NCBI GenBank assembly: GCA_900313465.1
Contig: OMRU01000015.1
Coordinates: 1-10,830 of the forward strand
Length of the DNA: 10,830 bases
Direction of reading: 5' to 3'
From: an uncultured Clostridia bacterium
Lineage (GTDB): Bacteria; Bacillota_I; Bacilli_A; RFN20; CAG-288
Positions 1-7,045 of this stretch are shown here, piece after piece. The notes beneath the pieces were generated by a model. That model was not told the DNA's origin. It searched no databases and worked only from the letters and a program-made list of their open reading frames with translations. Position numbers and translations under genes: made by a program. The stretch's first letter is position 1. The number at the start of each line of letters is the position of its first letter.

Positions 1-1
1 G

Positions 2-181
2 AAGATTAAAAACTATCTTTCTATTTATCAATCTGAAACAGAAAAGAAGATCTTTGCTAAGCCATCAAAGAAGATTTATAAGCAACTAAAACTGAATTGT
101 GAGAAATCGATATCCCATTATCAGAAGAAGATTGCTACACTAATAAAAGAAGCCAAAGACAGACTAAAGGAAATATATTGA
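2..181 (+). CDS. C-terminal end of an unrecognised lysine-rich protein (5' truncated by window edge)
   Basis: An open frame enters from the left edge and runs 59 codons to a TGA at 179-181. The visible peptide is very basic (Lys makes up roughly a quarter of it), has no Gly or Pro-rich turns apart from one Ala-Lys-Pro, and looks helical throughout, ending Lys-Glu-Ile-Tyr. I do not recognise a family from this tail. The stop lies one base before the nnrD ATG, so the two genes are almost certainly co-transcribed and translationally coupled. That this is a real gene end is an inference from the uninterrupted frame and this spacing. A chance open frame of this length is possible but less likely. 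Confidence 0.6.
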   Translation, partial: KIKNYLSIYQSETEKKIFAKPSKKIYKQLKLNCEKSISHYQKKIATLIKEAKDRLKEIY

Positions 182-182
182 A

Positions 183-1037
183 ATGAACTTTCGTGATGAT
201 ATCAGAAAAATCTATCTTGAACGTGACCCAAAAGCTATCAAAAACGACTTTGGTAAGACGCTTCTTCTTGGTGGAAGTATGTCATATCCAAATGGCATAG
301 TGATCAGCAGCCAGTTTGCCTCTCTTTCTGGAAACGGCTATACCGCTTTAGGTGTGCCTTGTACGATTTATCCTATCGTAGCAAGTAGAAGTCCTCTGAC
401 TCAGATCTTCCAGCCTTCCATGTCTAGTCTTGATTCTCTTGTCTATGATGATGAGACACTAGAGAGTATGATGAAGAATTATTCCTCCATTCTTTTTGGT
501 CCTGGAATCAAAGAAAGCAAAGAAAATCTTAGCCTGTTAAGTAAACTTCTAAGTCGTTATGAAGGAAATCTAGTTATTGATGCAACAGGTCTAGTCTTAC
601 TTTCTCAAGTCGATATCCTGAAATATAGACCAAGAGTGTTATTGACTCCTCATCTTGGTGAGGCAAGAAGACTATTTCATAGCGATATTCATTCAAGAGA
701 AGCCTTGGATTATGTTGAGGATGCAAAGAAGTTTATTGAAAAACATTCTTGTCATATCTTGTTAAAGTCGTCTTCTTCTGTTTTAGTTTCTAACGACAAA
801 ACAGTATATCAAGATGAAATCATTCTTACCCCAGCTTTAGCCAAGGCTGGTTCAGGAGATGGACTTGCTGGTTATCTAGCTGGACTTCTTTCTTATGCGG
901 ATAAGCTTATCTCTTATGACAATCATATGATCCATAAAGCAGCAAGCCTTGCTCAGGATTTGTTATCTCCTGGAATTGCTAGTATCTTAGATTGTAAAGA
1001 TCAGATTATCAATATCATTAACGAAAACAAAAAGTAG
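183..1037 (+). CDS. nnrD: ADP/ATP-dependent NAD(P)H-hydrate dehydratase (stand-alone NnrD, ribokinase-like fold)
   Basis: This 284-residue protein belongs to the NnrD/YjeF C-terminal family, which repairs damaged nicotinamide cofactors by dehydrating the S-form of NADHX or NADPHX at the expense of ADP or ATP in the cytoplasm. Visible family motifs, in order, are GGSMSYPNG (30-38, the family's GGS-x-x-Y-x-G region), GPGI (106-109), VIDATGL (131-137), LTPHLGE (154-160) and KAGSGDGLAG (221-230), where Asp226 is the expected catalytic base. The family form of the last motif is usually GTGDVLAG, so Ser224 and Gly227 are mild deviations. The length matches the dehydratase domain alone, so the NnrE epimerase domain is absent and would have to be encoded elsewhere. 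The ATG follows the upstream stop by one base, with AAAGG at 166-170 inside the preceding gene as a rather distant ribosome site. The gene ends just before a hairpin shared with the convergent gene. Confidence 0.9.
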   Translation: MNFRDDIRKIYLERDPKAIKNDFGKTLLLGGSMSYPNGIVISSQFASLSGNGYTALGVPCTIYPIVASRSPLTQIFQPSMSSLDSLVYDDETLESMMKNYSSILFGPGIKESKENLSLLSKLLSRYEGNLVIDATGLVLLSQVDILKYRPRVLLTPHLGEARRLFHSDIHSREALDYVEDAKKFIEKHSCHILLKSSSSVLVSNDKTVYQDEIILTPALAKAGSGDGLAGYLAGLLSYADKLISYDNHMIHKAASLAQDLLSPGIASILDCKDQIINIINENKK

Positions 1038-1040
1038 AAA

Positions 1041-1061
1041 ACGGGTGGTTTAGCCACCCGT
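1041..1061. terminator. bidirectional intrinsic terminator between convergent genes
   Basis: A perfect 8-base-pair stem (ACGGGTGG / CCACCCGT) closes a 5-base loop (TTTAG). On the + strand it follows the nnrD stop by 3 bases and is trailed by CATTTT. On the - strand it follows the lipoprotein stop by 4 bases and is trailed by TTTTC and then another T run. The T tract is better in the - direction, so it should work at least for the lipoprotein gene, and plausibly for both. Confidence 0.8.
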
Positions 1062-1065
1062 CATT

Positions 1066-3429
1066 TTAAAATTCAATCAAATCGCCTTGGATCACAAGTT
1101 CGTTTAACTCTATGGTCAATTCATTTGTCTCATAGAGGTCAGTTTCGATAGTATCAAGAAGGAGGATAGTATGGTTGATTTCTTCTTTTAAGATATCCCA
1201 TTCGTCTTTGGTTTCTAGTGATTCGATCTTATTCTGATAATCTTCTTTATAAGCCTGAGCTTCATTTCTTAAAGTCTGATAGTAGTTTGTTAATTCCACT
1301 ATTCCGATTTCAAGTTTAAGACCGCTTGTTCTCAGTGTACTAGATTCAAATAACTTAGTTCGTGAAGAATAAGAAGAAGTGATATCCTGGTAATTTTCCA
1401 TTAAGGAAGACGCAAGATTTTCTACATCCAACTCTTCTTTTAAGATATAAGCTTTGATGTGGTCAGAGTAGGCTAGAAGGGTGTTATCAAAGTATTCTTG
1501 ACGATGCTGAAGGAGTTCTTCATAGGTTTCTAGATAAGCGCTTGTGACATACACTCTATCGACGAGGATAGCCTGATTTTCATTTTTGTAATCAGTAGTC
1601 ATCTGCTTTGCTTTTTCAAGGGAGAGTAGATTGTTATTCAGTTCATCAAGATGATTCACACAAGTGGTTAAGGCTTCATTCCTTTGGGCAAGATGAGAAT
1701 CGAGGAAGGTATTTAAGGCGGTGATGATTTCTTGACCTTTTTCATCTTCTTCTAAAGCGGCGAGATAATTCTTATAAGAGGCAAGACCAGAAGTGGAAGT
1801 ACCTAGAATTGAAGCGATGTTATCTAAGGTAAAGGAGGAAGTATTATTCCACTTGTTGATGACATTTGCTTTGATTCTCTTTGCTTCCGCAATCTTGTTA
1901 TTTAAAACGACATCTGAACCGAGATACTTGATGGTAATACCATTTGTTTCATCATAGCTTAGTGAGTCGCTAAGAATTTGTTTTACTCTTGGAGAAAGAG
2001 AAGGATAACTGTTGGTGTAGTTTTCATATTCTTCAAAGCCGGCTAGAGTGATATCCGTGGTGGATGGCTTACAATAACTTAAACCTTTTTCATAATAGGC
2101 TTGCGCTTCTTGATAGTCCTGGTTGATACCTTCAAACTTGCTATATAGAGTTTCAAAATGATTTTCTTCTAACATCTCGACACCCTGATCAAAGGTTAAG
2201 TCTAAAGACATAGCTAGATTGAATGGAATTTTCATCATACCAGCGGAGATCTTAAGCGTTAAGGCGATATCGAGGTTGATATACTCTAAATTGATTCCAC
2301 CTTCTTCATTCTTGCTGTAATCAGCAGTGATATGAAGTGGTTCGATAAGAGAATCTTTTCCTTCGACTGCTTTAAAGGAGACGGAGACTTCTTCTGGTAA
2401 AGAAAGAGAATCATGGATGAACTGATTGACTTCTTCTACTCCATCGTCGTTGATACAAATATCATATTGATAATCCGTGATACCATTCTTGGTCTTCTTT
2501 TTGATATCCATATCGATACCAGTATCAATGGTGGCAAATAGATCTTCCATGGTATTTAACAGCATGCTTAATGTTTCAGGATCAATACCTGTTGCCGATA
2601 AGATAGGTTCTAAAGAAGAAAAGATATCATCAGTAGCATTACTTATATCATCATTGGCTCTTTTTGGATGGTGAAGCATATTTTCTTCTAGAACTGGTTC
2701 TTCATTTTCTATTTCAGGAGATAAAGGAGTTATCGAATAGGCAAAATATTTTTCATCTTCCGTATCGAGATTGGCGTAGTCAGCAAAGATAAAGTTATCA
2801 TTTAAATTGGCATAGGTGATGACTTCATCATCAGTAAAGCTGCTCTGTTTTGATACATTTCTGAAATGATTTCCTGCCATGGTATACGCGGTAGGGAAAG
2901 GAAGTTCAGGAACCTCACTAGTAAACATGCTAAAAAGACTCGCTAACTGATCTAAAGAGAAAAGGTTAGCAAGCGCCTTATAGTTGGATTTGGTAATGGA
3001 AGTATCGATGACTCCATTTTCCTTCTTTACCGGCATGAGATCAAACGTGAAGTCAGTTCCGACAGGAAAGCCACTTTCATTTTGATAATAACTGTGAGCG
3101 ACATCCATATTCATATAGGATGACTCACTAGAGGCACCCATAGGTAAAACAGCATCTAAAACAAGCTTTCCTGGTTTGGAGACATTACCTGCTTCATGAG
3201 GAAGGGTGATGATGGTTTTAGAACTGTTATCTTCAATAGAAGAGTCACTAGAGGAATCTTCGATCATGCTAGATTCCTCAATACTAGATTCATCTACTGG
3301 ATTATCAGAACTGACAAGACTAGAAGGGTCAACAGATGAACTCTCTATCTCAGTAAGACTCGATGTCTCTTCACAGGACATTAAAAGGCATAAGGATAGG
3401 AGGGATAATGTGATTTTCGTTTTCTTCAT
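1066..3429 (-). CDS. large secreted lipoprotein of unknown function, serine/acid-rich spacer and helical C-terminal half
   Basis: I do not recognise the family. The frame is open up to 3537, but the start at 3429 (787 residues) is preferred. It has AAGGAGGA 7 bases upstream, it begins with a typical lipoprotein signal (Met-Lys-Lys, hydrophobic core, LLMS-Cys19), and the longer version would start inside the preceding terminator. After Cys19 comes a spacer (20-70) with 20 Ser in 51 residues mixed with Asp and Glu. It probably holds the folded part away from the membrane, within or beyond the cell wall. A region around 380-415 alternates polar and hydrophobic residues as in long beta strands, somewhat reminiscent of LolA/LppX-type lipid-binding lipoproteins, but this is only an impression. 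From about 510 to the end the protein is Leu/Glu/Lys/Asn-rich with many long helical stretches, probably coiled coil. No catalytic motif is apparent. It has its own promoter and lies between two terminators, so it is probably a single-gene unit. Confidence 0.8.
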   Translation of the reverse strand: MKKTKITLSLLSLCLLMSCEETSSLTEIESSSVDPSSLVSSDNPVDESSIEESSMIEDSSSDSSIEDNSSKTIITLPHEAGNVSKPGKLVLDAVLPMGASSESSYMNMDVAHSYYQNESGFPVGTDFTFDLMPVKKENGVIDTSITKSNYKALANLFSLDQLASLFSMFTSEVPELPFPTAYTMAGNHFRNVSKQSSFTDDEVITYANLNDNFIFADYANLDTEDEKYFAYSITPLSPEIENEEPVLEENMLHHPKRANDDISNATDDIFSSLEPILSATGIDPETLSMLLNTMEDLFATIDTGIDMDIKKKTKNGITDYQYDICINDDGVEEVNQFIHDSLSLPEEVSVSFKAVEGKDSLIEPLHITADYSKNEEGGINLEYINLDIALTLKISAGMMKIPFNLAMSLDLTFDQGVEMLEENHFETLYSKFEGINQDYQEAQAYYEKGLSYCKPSTTDITLAGFEEYENYTNSYPSLSPRVKQILSDSLSYDETNGITIKYLGSDVVLNNKIAEAKRIKANVINKWNNTSSFTLDNIASILGTSTSGLASYKNYLAALEEDEKGQEIITALNTFLDSHLAQRNEALTTCVNHLDELNNNLLSLEKAKQMTTDYKNENQAILVDRVYVTSAYLETYEELLQHRQEYFDNTLLAYSDHIKAYILKEELDVENLASSLMENYQDITSSYSSRTKLFESSTLRTSGLKLEIGIVELTNYYQTLRNEAQAYKEDYQNKIESLETKDEWDILKEEINHTILLLDTIETDLYETNELTIELNELVIQGDLIEF

Positions 3430-3436
3430 AAAGAAA

Positions 3437-3444
3437 TCCTCCTT
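3437..3444 (-). promoter_or_regulatory. strong Shine-Dalgarno that fixes the lipoprotein start
   Basis: On the - strand the sequence AAGGAGGA sits 7 bases before the ATG at 3427-3429. This match to the anti-Shine-Dalgarno sequence decides the start against the in-frame candidate 36 codons upstream. Confidence 0.85.
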
Positions 3445-3502
3445 TTTTAAAGGGAAGAGGGAATGGTAGAAAATAAACATGTGGATAATAATTTCTAGGA
3501 AT

Positions 3503-3508
3503 ATTATA
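3503..3508 (-). promoter_or_regulatory. probable -10 box (TATAAT) of the unknown lipoprotein gene, inside a 13-base dyad
   Basis: The - strand reads TATAAT here, a consensus -10, immediately downstream of the nucleotidase terminator and giving a leader of roughly 65 to 70 bases before the lipoprotein ATG. The hexamer at the expected -35 distance (CTTTTC, 3526-3531) is poor. The -10 is embedded in GAATATAATATTC (3499-3511), a perfect 6+1+6 inverted repeat, which could be an operator or just AT-rich chance. Confidence 0.5.
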
Positions 3509-3526
3509 TTCAAAAAAATAGGAAAG

Positions 3527-3558
3527 AAAAGAGACACCTGGGCTCAGGTGTCTCTTTT
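3527..3558 (-). terminator. intrinsic terminator of the nrnA-cysQ-nucleotidase operon
   Basis: On the - strand GAGACACCTG and CAGGTGTCTC form a perfect 10-base-pair stem around the tetraloop AGCC. The flanking AAAA/TTTT extend it to 14 pairs, and TTTTCTTTCC follows. It begins 2 bases after the nucleotidase stop codon. It is the strongest terminator in the window. Confidence 0.92.
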
Positions 3559-3560
3559 GA

Positions 3561-5255
3561 CTATTGAATTTCGTCGAAAACTTGATCTACATCATGAATG
3601 GCATCATAAGAGGAGTAGTTAGAGGCGCTGATATTACCTAAAGACTTGAAGTAGTCGATAGAAATATCTCGATACGTCCATGACTCGCCATTATTTTTGA
3701 GTGTTCCAACTAACTGGAAGGATGGGAAGTAGTCATAATTTCTTGCTGCATTTCTGTGGGTGGCAAGATAGTCGATGACGGCAATGGTATAAGTGGAATT
3801 CAGATTCAAAGCAGACTTATCATAACGAGTGAAGGTATTATATTTCATCTCGTTAAAGATATCAGAACCTTTGACCGTACCGATATAGATTTCATTATCA
3901 AATGGCAAGGCCTTGAACATGTCTTCTAAGGTGACAACGCCAGATTTGATATCGGCTCTGGAAGTGTTGCACATGGAGTAATCAATGCTGAAATTGTTGC
4001 CGTTCTGGTTGCAAGCCCAACCCATGGCGGTAGTGACAAAGGTGGAGACCTTGGTGCTACCATTACCATCCTTGGTTAAGTTACCACTTAGATTACCAAT
4101 AACCTCATCCGCATCAACTAAACTAGAGTAATAGTCGTAATAGGACTGAAGGTTAGCATCAATAGAAGTGGAAATCAAACTGGTGTAAGTATAGTCATAA
4201 GAGTTGCAGGTGACATTTCCATTCGCGGAAAGATGAAGAGAAATATCGCTATAGGCTTTACCATTACAGGATGCCTGAACAAAAGGAACACCATTTTCCA
4301 TAGAGGTTTCGCCCTGATGAGAATGGGCACATAAGACGGCATCGACATATCTCTTGTGAGAAACAGAACTTGTTGTGGTTAAGCCTTGAGATAAGACGCT
4401 ATCTTCATCAGCGTGTAAATCAAGGATGACAACATCACAACCTTCTTTGGTTCTTAATTCATCGCTAAGAGTCTTAGTGACTTCAACAGGGTCAAGGAAG
4501 ATCAAATCATCGACATAGGTAGAAGTAATCGAAGTGATCTGATCAGTACCGATACAACCGATGATACCCACCTTGATGCCGTTTTCTAAGGTGCGAATGA
4601 CATATTTCTCACCTAAGTCGGCATAAGAGCCAACCGTCTTGGTTTCCAAATCATAGTTATAGATATTGGCGGCTAAGACAGGAGTGGAATAATTGGTGGT
4701 TTCATCTTTTAACAGAGCATTTTTCTTGATGACATCAATACCCCAGTCAAATTCATGGTTACCTAAAGTGAAGCAATCAAACTGGACGTCGTTCATGACC
4801 TTGGTGAGGAATTCACCACGGTTGGAATTGGAAAGTAAGGAACCTTGGAACATATCTCCAGAGTTGAGAATCAATGTATTGGCTTGTTTTCCTTTTTCCT
4901 TAAAGAAGGAACCGACTTTCAAGATGCCAGCTTCATAATCCATAGGGACACAAGCGCCATGGAAATCATTCAAGGCATAAATCTGAATGTCACCTTCTTT
5001 AGGAGTAGAAATGACACTGGAAGTTTCTTGACTTCCAGAGTCTATCTTGCTTGATTCTTCTTTAGAGGATGAAACAGAACTATCTGCAATAGAAGAAAGA
5101 GAACTAGAAGTTGCACTTTCCTTTAAGACACTAGAAGTGGTACTGCTACTAGAAGAGGAAGAAGCAGAACTATTAGAACCAGTATTAAAGCGAATGTTAG
5201 AACAAGAGGCAAGAAGGATTGAGGACAGGAGTAATACTAATCTTGATTTTTTCAT
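3561..5255 (-). CDS. surface lipoprotein of the 5'-nucleotidase/UshA-type metallophosphoesterase family
   Basis: This 564-residue protein should hydrolyse phosphate from extracellular nucleotides (or 2',3'-cyclic nucleotides) on the outer face of the membrane. A lipoprotein signal ends in LLAS-Cys18. A spacer with 28 Ser among residues 29-80 follows. The two-metal calcineurin-like domain then shows LNDFHG (95-100), NSGDMFQGS (131-139), GNHEFDWG (165-172), LDLHADED (279-285, His281) and CAHSHQGE (309-316, His311 and His313), so the metal site looks complete. The C-terminal nucleotide-binding domain is recognisable from NTSRADIKSG (430-439) and LPFDNEI (450-456). It deviates from the family: the usual N-x-GG-x-R motif reads CNTSR, and the usual late GGD-Y segment is replaced by HRNAARNYDYF. 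Substrate preference is therefore uncertain. The ATG overlaps the stop of the upstream phosphatase gene as ATGA (4 bases), so translation is probably coupled. No good Shine-Dalgarno is seen. Confidence 0.9.
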   Translation of the reverse strand: MKKSRLVLLLSSILLASCSNIRFNTGSNSSASSSSSSSTTSSVLKESATSSSLSSIADSSVSSSKEESSKIDSGSQETSSVISTPKEGDIQIYALNDFHGACVPMDYEAGILKVGSFFKEKGKQANTLILNSGDMFQGSLLSNSNRGEFLTKVMNDVQFDCFTLGNHEFDWGIDVIKKNALLKDETTNYSTPVLAANIYNYDLETKTVGSYADLGEKYVIRTLENGIKVGIIGCIGTDQITSITSTYVDDLIFLDPVEVTKTLSDELRTKEGCDVVILDLHADEDSVLSQGLTTTSSVSHKRYVDAVLCAHSHQGETSMENGVPFVQASCNGKAYSDISLHLSANGNVTCNSYDYTYTSLISTSIDANLQSYYDYYSSLVDADEVIGNLSGNLTKDGNGSTKVSTFVTTAMGWACNQNGNNFSIDYSMCNTSRADIKSGVVTLEDMFKALPFDNEIYIGTVKGSDIFNEMKYNTFTRYDKSALNLNSTYTIAVIDYLATHRNAARNYDYFPSFQLVGTLKNNGESWTYRDISIDYFKSLGNISASNYSSYDAIHDVDQVFDEIQ

Positions 5256-6031
5256 TTGAGTAAAATCTCGTTTTCTACGCGATTGAACATGGAATAGCCG
5301 TCATGGTTATAGACGTCTTCGCGGTTATAAATAAATTCATTCAACTTGGAATCGGTAAAGATGCCACCAGCTTCTGTCACAATCAGTTCAGGAGCGCAGA
5401 CATCCCATTCTTTGGTATAAGGAGTAAAACGAACCGAGGCATCAACTTTGCCTTGGGCTAAGGCGATGGCCTTTAAGGAAGCACCTAAGTAGGTTACATC
5501 TTTAATGATATCCTTATGTCTTTCAATTACGGCTAATTCTTCTTTGTAACTATGTGTCTTAGACTGGACTAAAATCAAATCTTTAAGTTTATCAGAGACA
5601 TGAAGTCTTTCTTCTTTACCCTGACTGACATAATAAGAGCCTTGACCTTTGATGGCATAGGCGTAACTATCTAAAGCGGGGACACCGACAACACTGACCA
5701 CGGGTTTTCTATCGACAACTAGTGCGATGTTGATGCCAAAGGAGCCATCTCTCTGGACAAAGTCTTCCGTTCCATCAAGAGGGTCGACAATAAATAAGGC
5801 CTTCTTGGTAAGACGTTCTTTGTTATCGGCATCTTCTTCACTTAACCAGGCGATAGAAGAAAACTGAGATAACTCAGCTCTTAAGATCTTGTTTGAGGCA
5901 AGATCGGCGTCGGTGACAGGAGACTTATCTTCTTTTAAATCGACATGGAATCCTTTGTTATAGATTCTCATGATTTCCTTGCTTGCCTTCTGGCAGGCAG
6001 AAATCATGGCCTGTAATTCTTTTTCGTACAT
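5252..6031 (-). CDS. cysQ: inositol-monophosphatase-family phosphatase, probable 3'(2'),5'-bisphosphate nucleotidase (CysQ-like)
   Basis: From the chosen start this is a 259-residue Mg-dependent, Li-sensitive-type phosphatase. Motifs (numbered from this start) are KEDKSPVTDAD (33-43), SEED (64-67), DPLDGTEDF (83-91, the metal-binding signature), the GASLKAIALAQG segment, and EWDVCAPE with Trp209-Asp210, the third metal Asp. The RF-x-P-x-x-EWD context (RFTPYTKEWD) resembles CysQ rather than inositol phosphatases, so pAp to AMP plus phosphate is the likely reaction, though inositol or sugar phosphates remain possible. The frame stays open to another ATG at 6055, which would overlap nrnA by 23 bases. 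I prefer 6031 because MYEKELQAMI resembles usual family N-termini and the ATG follows the nrnA stop by one base. Neither start has a good ribosome site. The 3' end overlaps the nucleotidase start. Confidence 0.85.
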   Translation of the reverse strand: MYEKELQAMISACQKASKEIMRIYNKGFHVDLKEDKSPVTDADLASNKILRAELSQFSSIAWLSEEDADNKERLTKKALFIVDPLDGTEDFVQRDGSFGINIALVVDRKPVVSVVGVPALDSYAYAIKGQGSYYVSQGKEERLHVSDKLKDLILVQSKTHSYKEELAVIERHKDIIKDVTYLGASLKAIALAQGKVDASVRFTPYTKEWDVCAPELIVTEAGGIFTDSKLNEFIYNREDVYNHDGYSMFNRVENEILLK

Positions 6032-6032
6032 C

Positions 6033-6980
6033 TTAGTTGACGCTTTCTGCCTCATTCATGGCACGAAGAACATCTTTGACCTGATCAAAACTATCTAACT
6101 GACATCCAGAGGCAGGAATATGTCCACCACCACCGAATTTCACAGCGACTTTCTGAACGTTGAATTTGCCATTACTTCTTAATTCCGTTCTGATTTTACC
6201 GCTTTCCAATTCAGTAAAGCAGCACCAGAGTGGATGATTATCCAGCAAGGAAATCAAATTGACCTTGCAACCGGCTTCCTGTTCGGTCATACCAAGTTCA
6301 AGATAGGCTTTTCTTGGAACGAGGAAGTAAGCGACATTGCCGTCAAACTGGAAATGAGAATAGACATAAGAACGGAAACGTAGGTCCTTAGAGGACTGAA
6401 CATATAAATGGTTATAACACCAACTGAAATCAGCACCGGCTTTAACAAGTTCACCAGCAATTTCAAAAGTAGTCGGATTGGAATCAAACTGGAAACGACC
6501 AGAATCGGTGATCAAACCTAAGAATAATGGGGTAGCAGCCTTAGCAGGAATCTTATGATATCTTTCAAGGAAGATCTTCGCGATGATATAAGTAGCAGAT
6601 GGGGCTTTTGGATCTCTGATTAAAGGATGTTCAAAAGGTTCACTTGCTTCATGATGATCAATGCCGACAATGTTATCTGTCAGAGTGATTCTTTTATCTT
6701 CGACTCTTTTCACATCGGATAAATCGACCATGACACATAAGGAATTCTTGATGGTTTCTTCCGTAACATCATCGCTAGCATCCATAAAATTGATGAAGGA
6801 TGGACGAGTACCGACAGCATAGATTTTCTTCTCAGGGAAGATACCCTGTAAGGCGTATTTCAAACCAAGCACAGAACCGACGCAATCTCCATCGGGGTTC
6901 ATGTGACCGAATATGACAATGGAATCAGCCTTTTCGATTCTAGAAAAGACATGTTCAACTTCGTTTTCAAAATAAGACAT
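6033..6980 (-). CDS. nrnA: DHH-family bifunctional oligoribonuclease (nanoRNase) and pAp phosphatase NrnA
   Basis: This 315-residue cytoplasmic protein matches NrnA/YtqI of Firmicutes in length and motifs. The DHH domain shows GHMNPDGD (25-32; His26, Asp30, Asp32), MVDLSD (84-89, Asp86), GIDHHEAS (106-113, the DHH signature) and LITDSGRFQF (156-165, Asp159). The C-terminal DHHA1 domain carries FGGGGHIPASG (282-292) for substrate binding. The family degrades 2-5-nt RNA from the 3' or 5' end, and also dephosphorylates pAp to AMP. AGGAG at 6990-6994 lies 9 bases before the ATG. The gene starts just after the rpoE terminator, and I see no convincing promoter in between, so it may depend partly on read-through. 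It heads a tightly packed run with the CysQ-like phosphatase and the nucleotidase. Relatives such as MgpA-type or c-di-AMP-linked phosphodiesterases share the fold, but this domain content (no membrane or PAS segments) fits NrnA, not GdpP. Confidence 0.92.
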   Translation of the reverse strand: MSYFENEVEHVFSRIEKADSIVIFGHMNPDGDCVGSVLGLKYALQGIFPEKKIYAVGTRPSFINFMDASDDVTEETIKNSLCVMVDLSDVKRVEDKRITLTDNIVGIDHHEASEPFEHPLIRDPKAPSATYIIAKIFLERYHKIPAKAATPLFLGLITDSGRFQFDSNPTTFEIAGELVKAGADFSWCYNHLYVQSSKDLRFRSYVYSHFQFDGNVAYFLVPRKAYLELGMTEQEAGCKVNLISLLDNHPLWCCFTELESGKIRTELRSNGKFNVQKVAVKFGGGGHIPASGCQLDSFDQVKDVLRAMNEAESVN

Positions 6981-7009
6981 GTTATCAATCTCCTATCATA
7001 GCAGAAAAG

Positions 7010-7035
7010 AAAAAGCCCATTAAGGAGGGCTTTTT
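7010..7035 (-). terminator. intrinsic terminator of rpoE
   Basis: On the - strand AAAAAGCCC and GGGCTTTTT form a perfect 9-base-pair stem around an 8-base loop, with CTTTTC directly after. It starts 10 bases past the rpoE stop and ends about 30 bases before the nrnA start, so it separates the two units unless read-through occurs. Confidence 0.88.
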
Positions 7036-7045
7036 CGTAGTGGGA

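Noticed and set aside
3206..3469. + strand open frame opposite the lipoprotein N-terminus
   Set aside because: It is the antisense of the Ser-rich spacer. Low-complexity Ser codons leave the opposite frames open, and no ribosome site or family resemblance is seen.
3430..3537. Upstream in-frame extension of the unknown lipoprotein (36 extra residues, hydrophobic, Met at 3537)
   Set aside because: That start lies inside the terminator hairpin at 3527-3558 and upstream of the TATAAT box, and it has no ribosome site. The ATG at 3429 has AAGGAGGA and gives a textbook lipoprotein signal.
5047..5259. + strand Glu/Leu-rich open frame opposite the nucleotidase N-terminus
   Set aside because: It is an antisense shadow of the Ser-rich spacer and signal peptide. 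The Glu-Leu composition follows from the complement of Ser/Thr codons.
6032..6055. Longer start for the CysQ-like gene at 6055
   Set aside because: It would overlap nrnA by 23 bases, lacks a Shine-Dalgarno, and adds eight residues not typical of the family. It cannot be excluded.
6995..7000. TG-C-TATGAT on the - strand, an extended -10 look-alike before nrnA
   Set aside because: It overlaps the nrnA ribosome site. Transcription from it would begin within about 10 bases of the ATG and leave the Shine-Dalgarno out of the message, and no -35 is seen.
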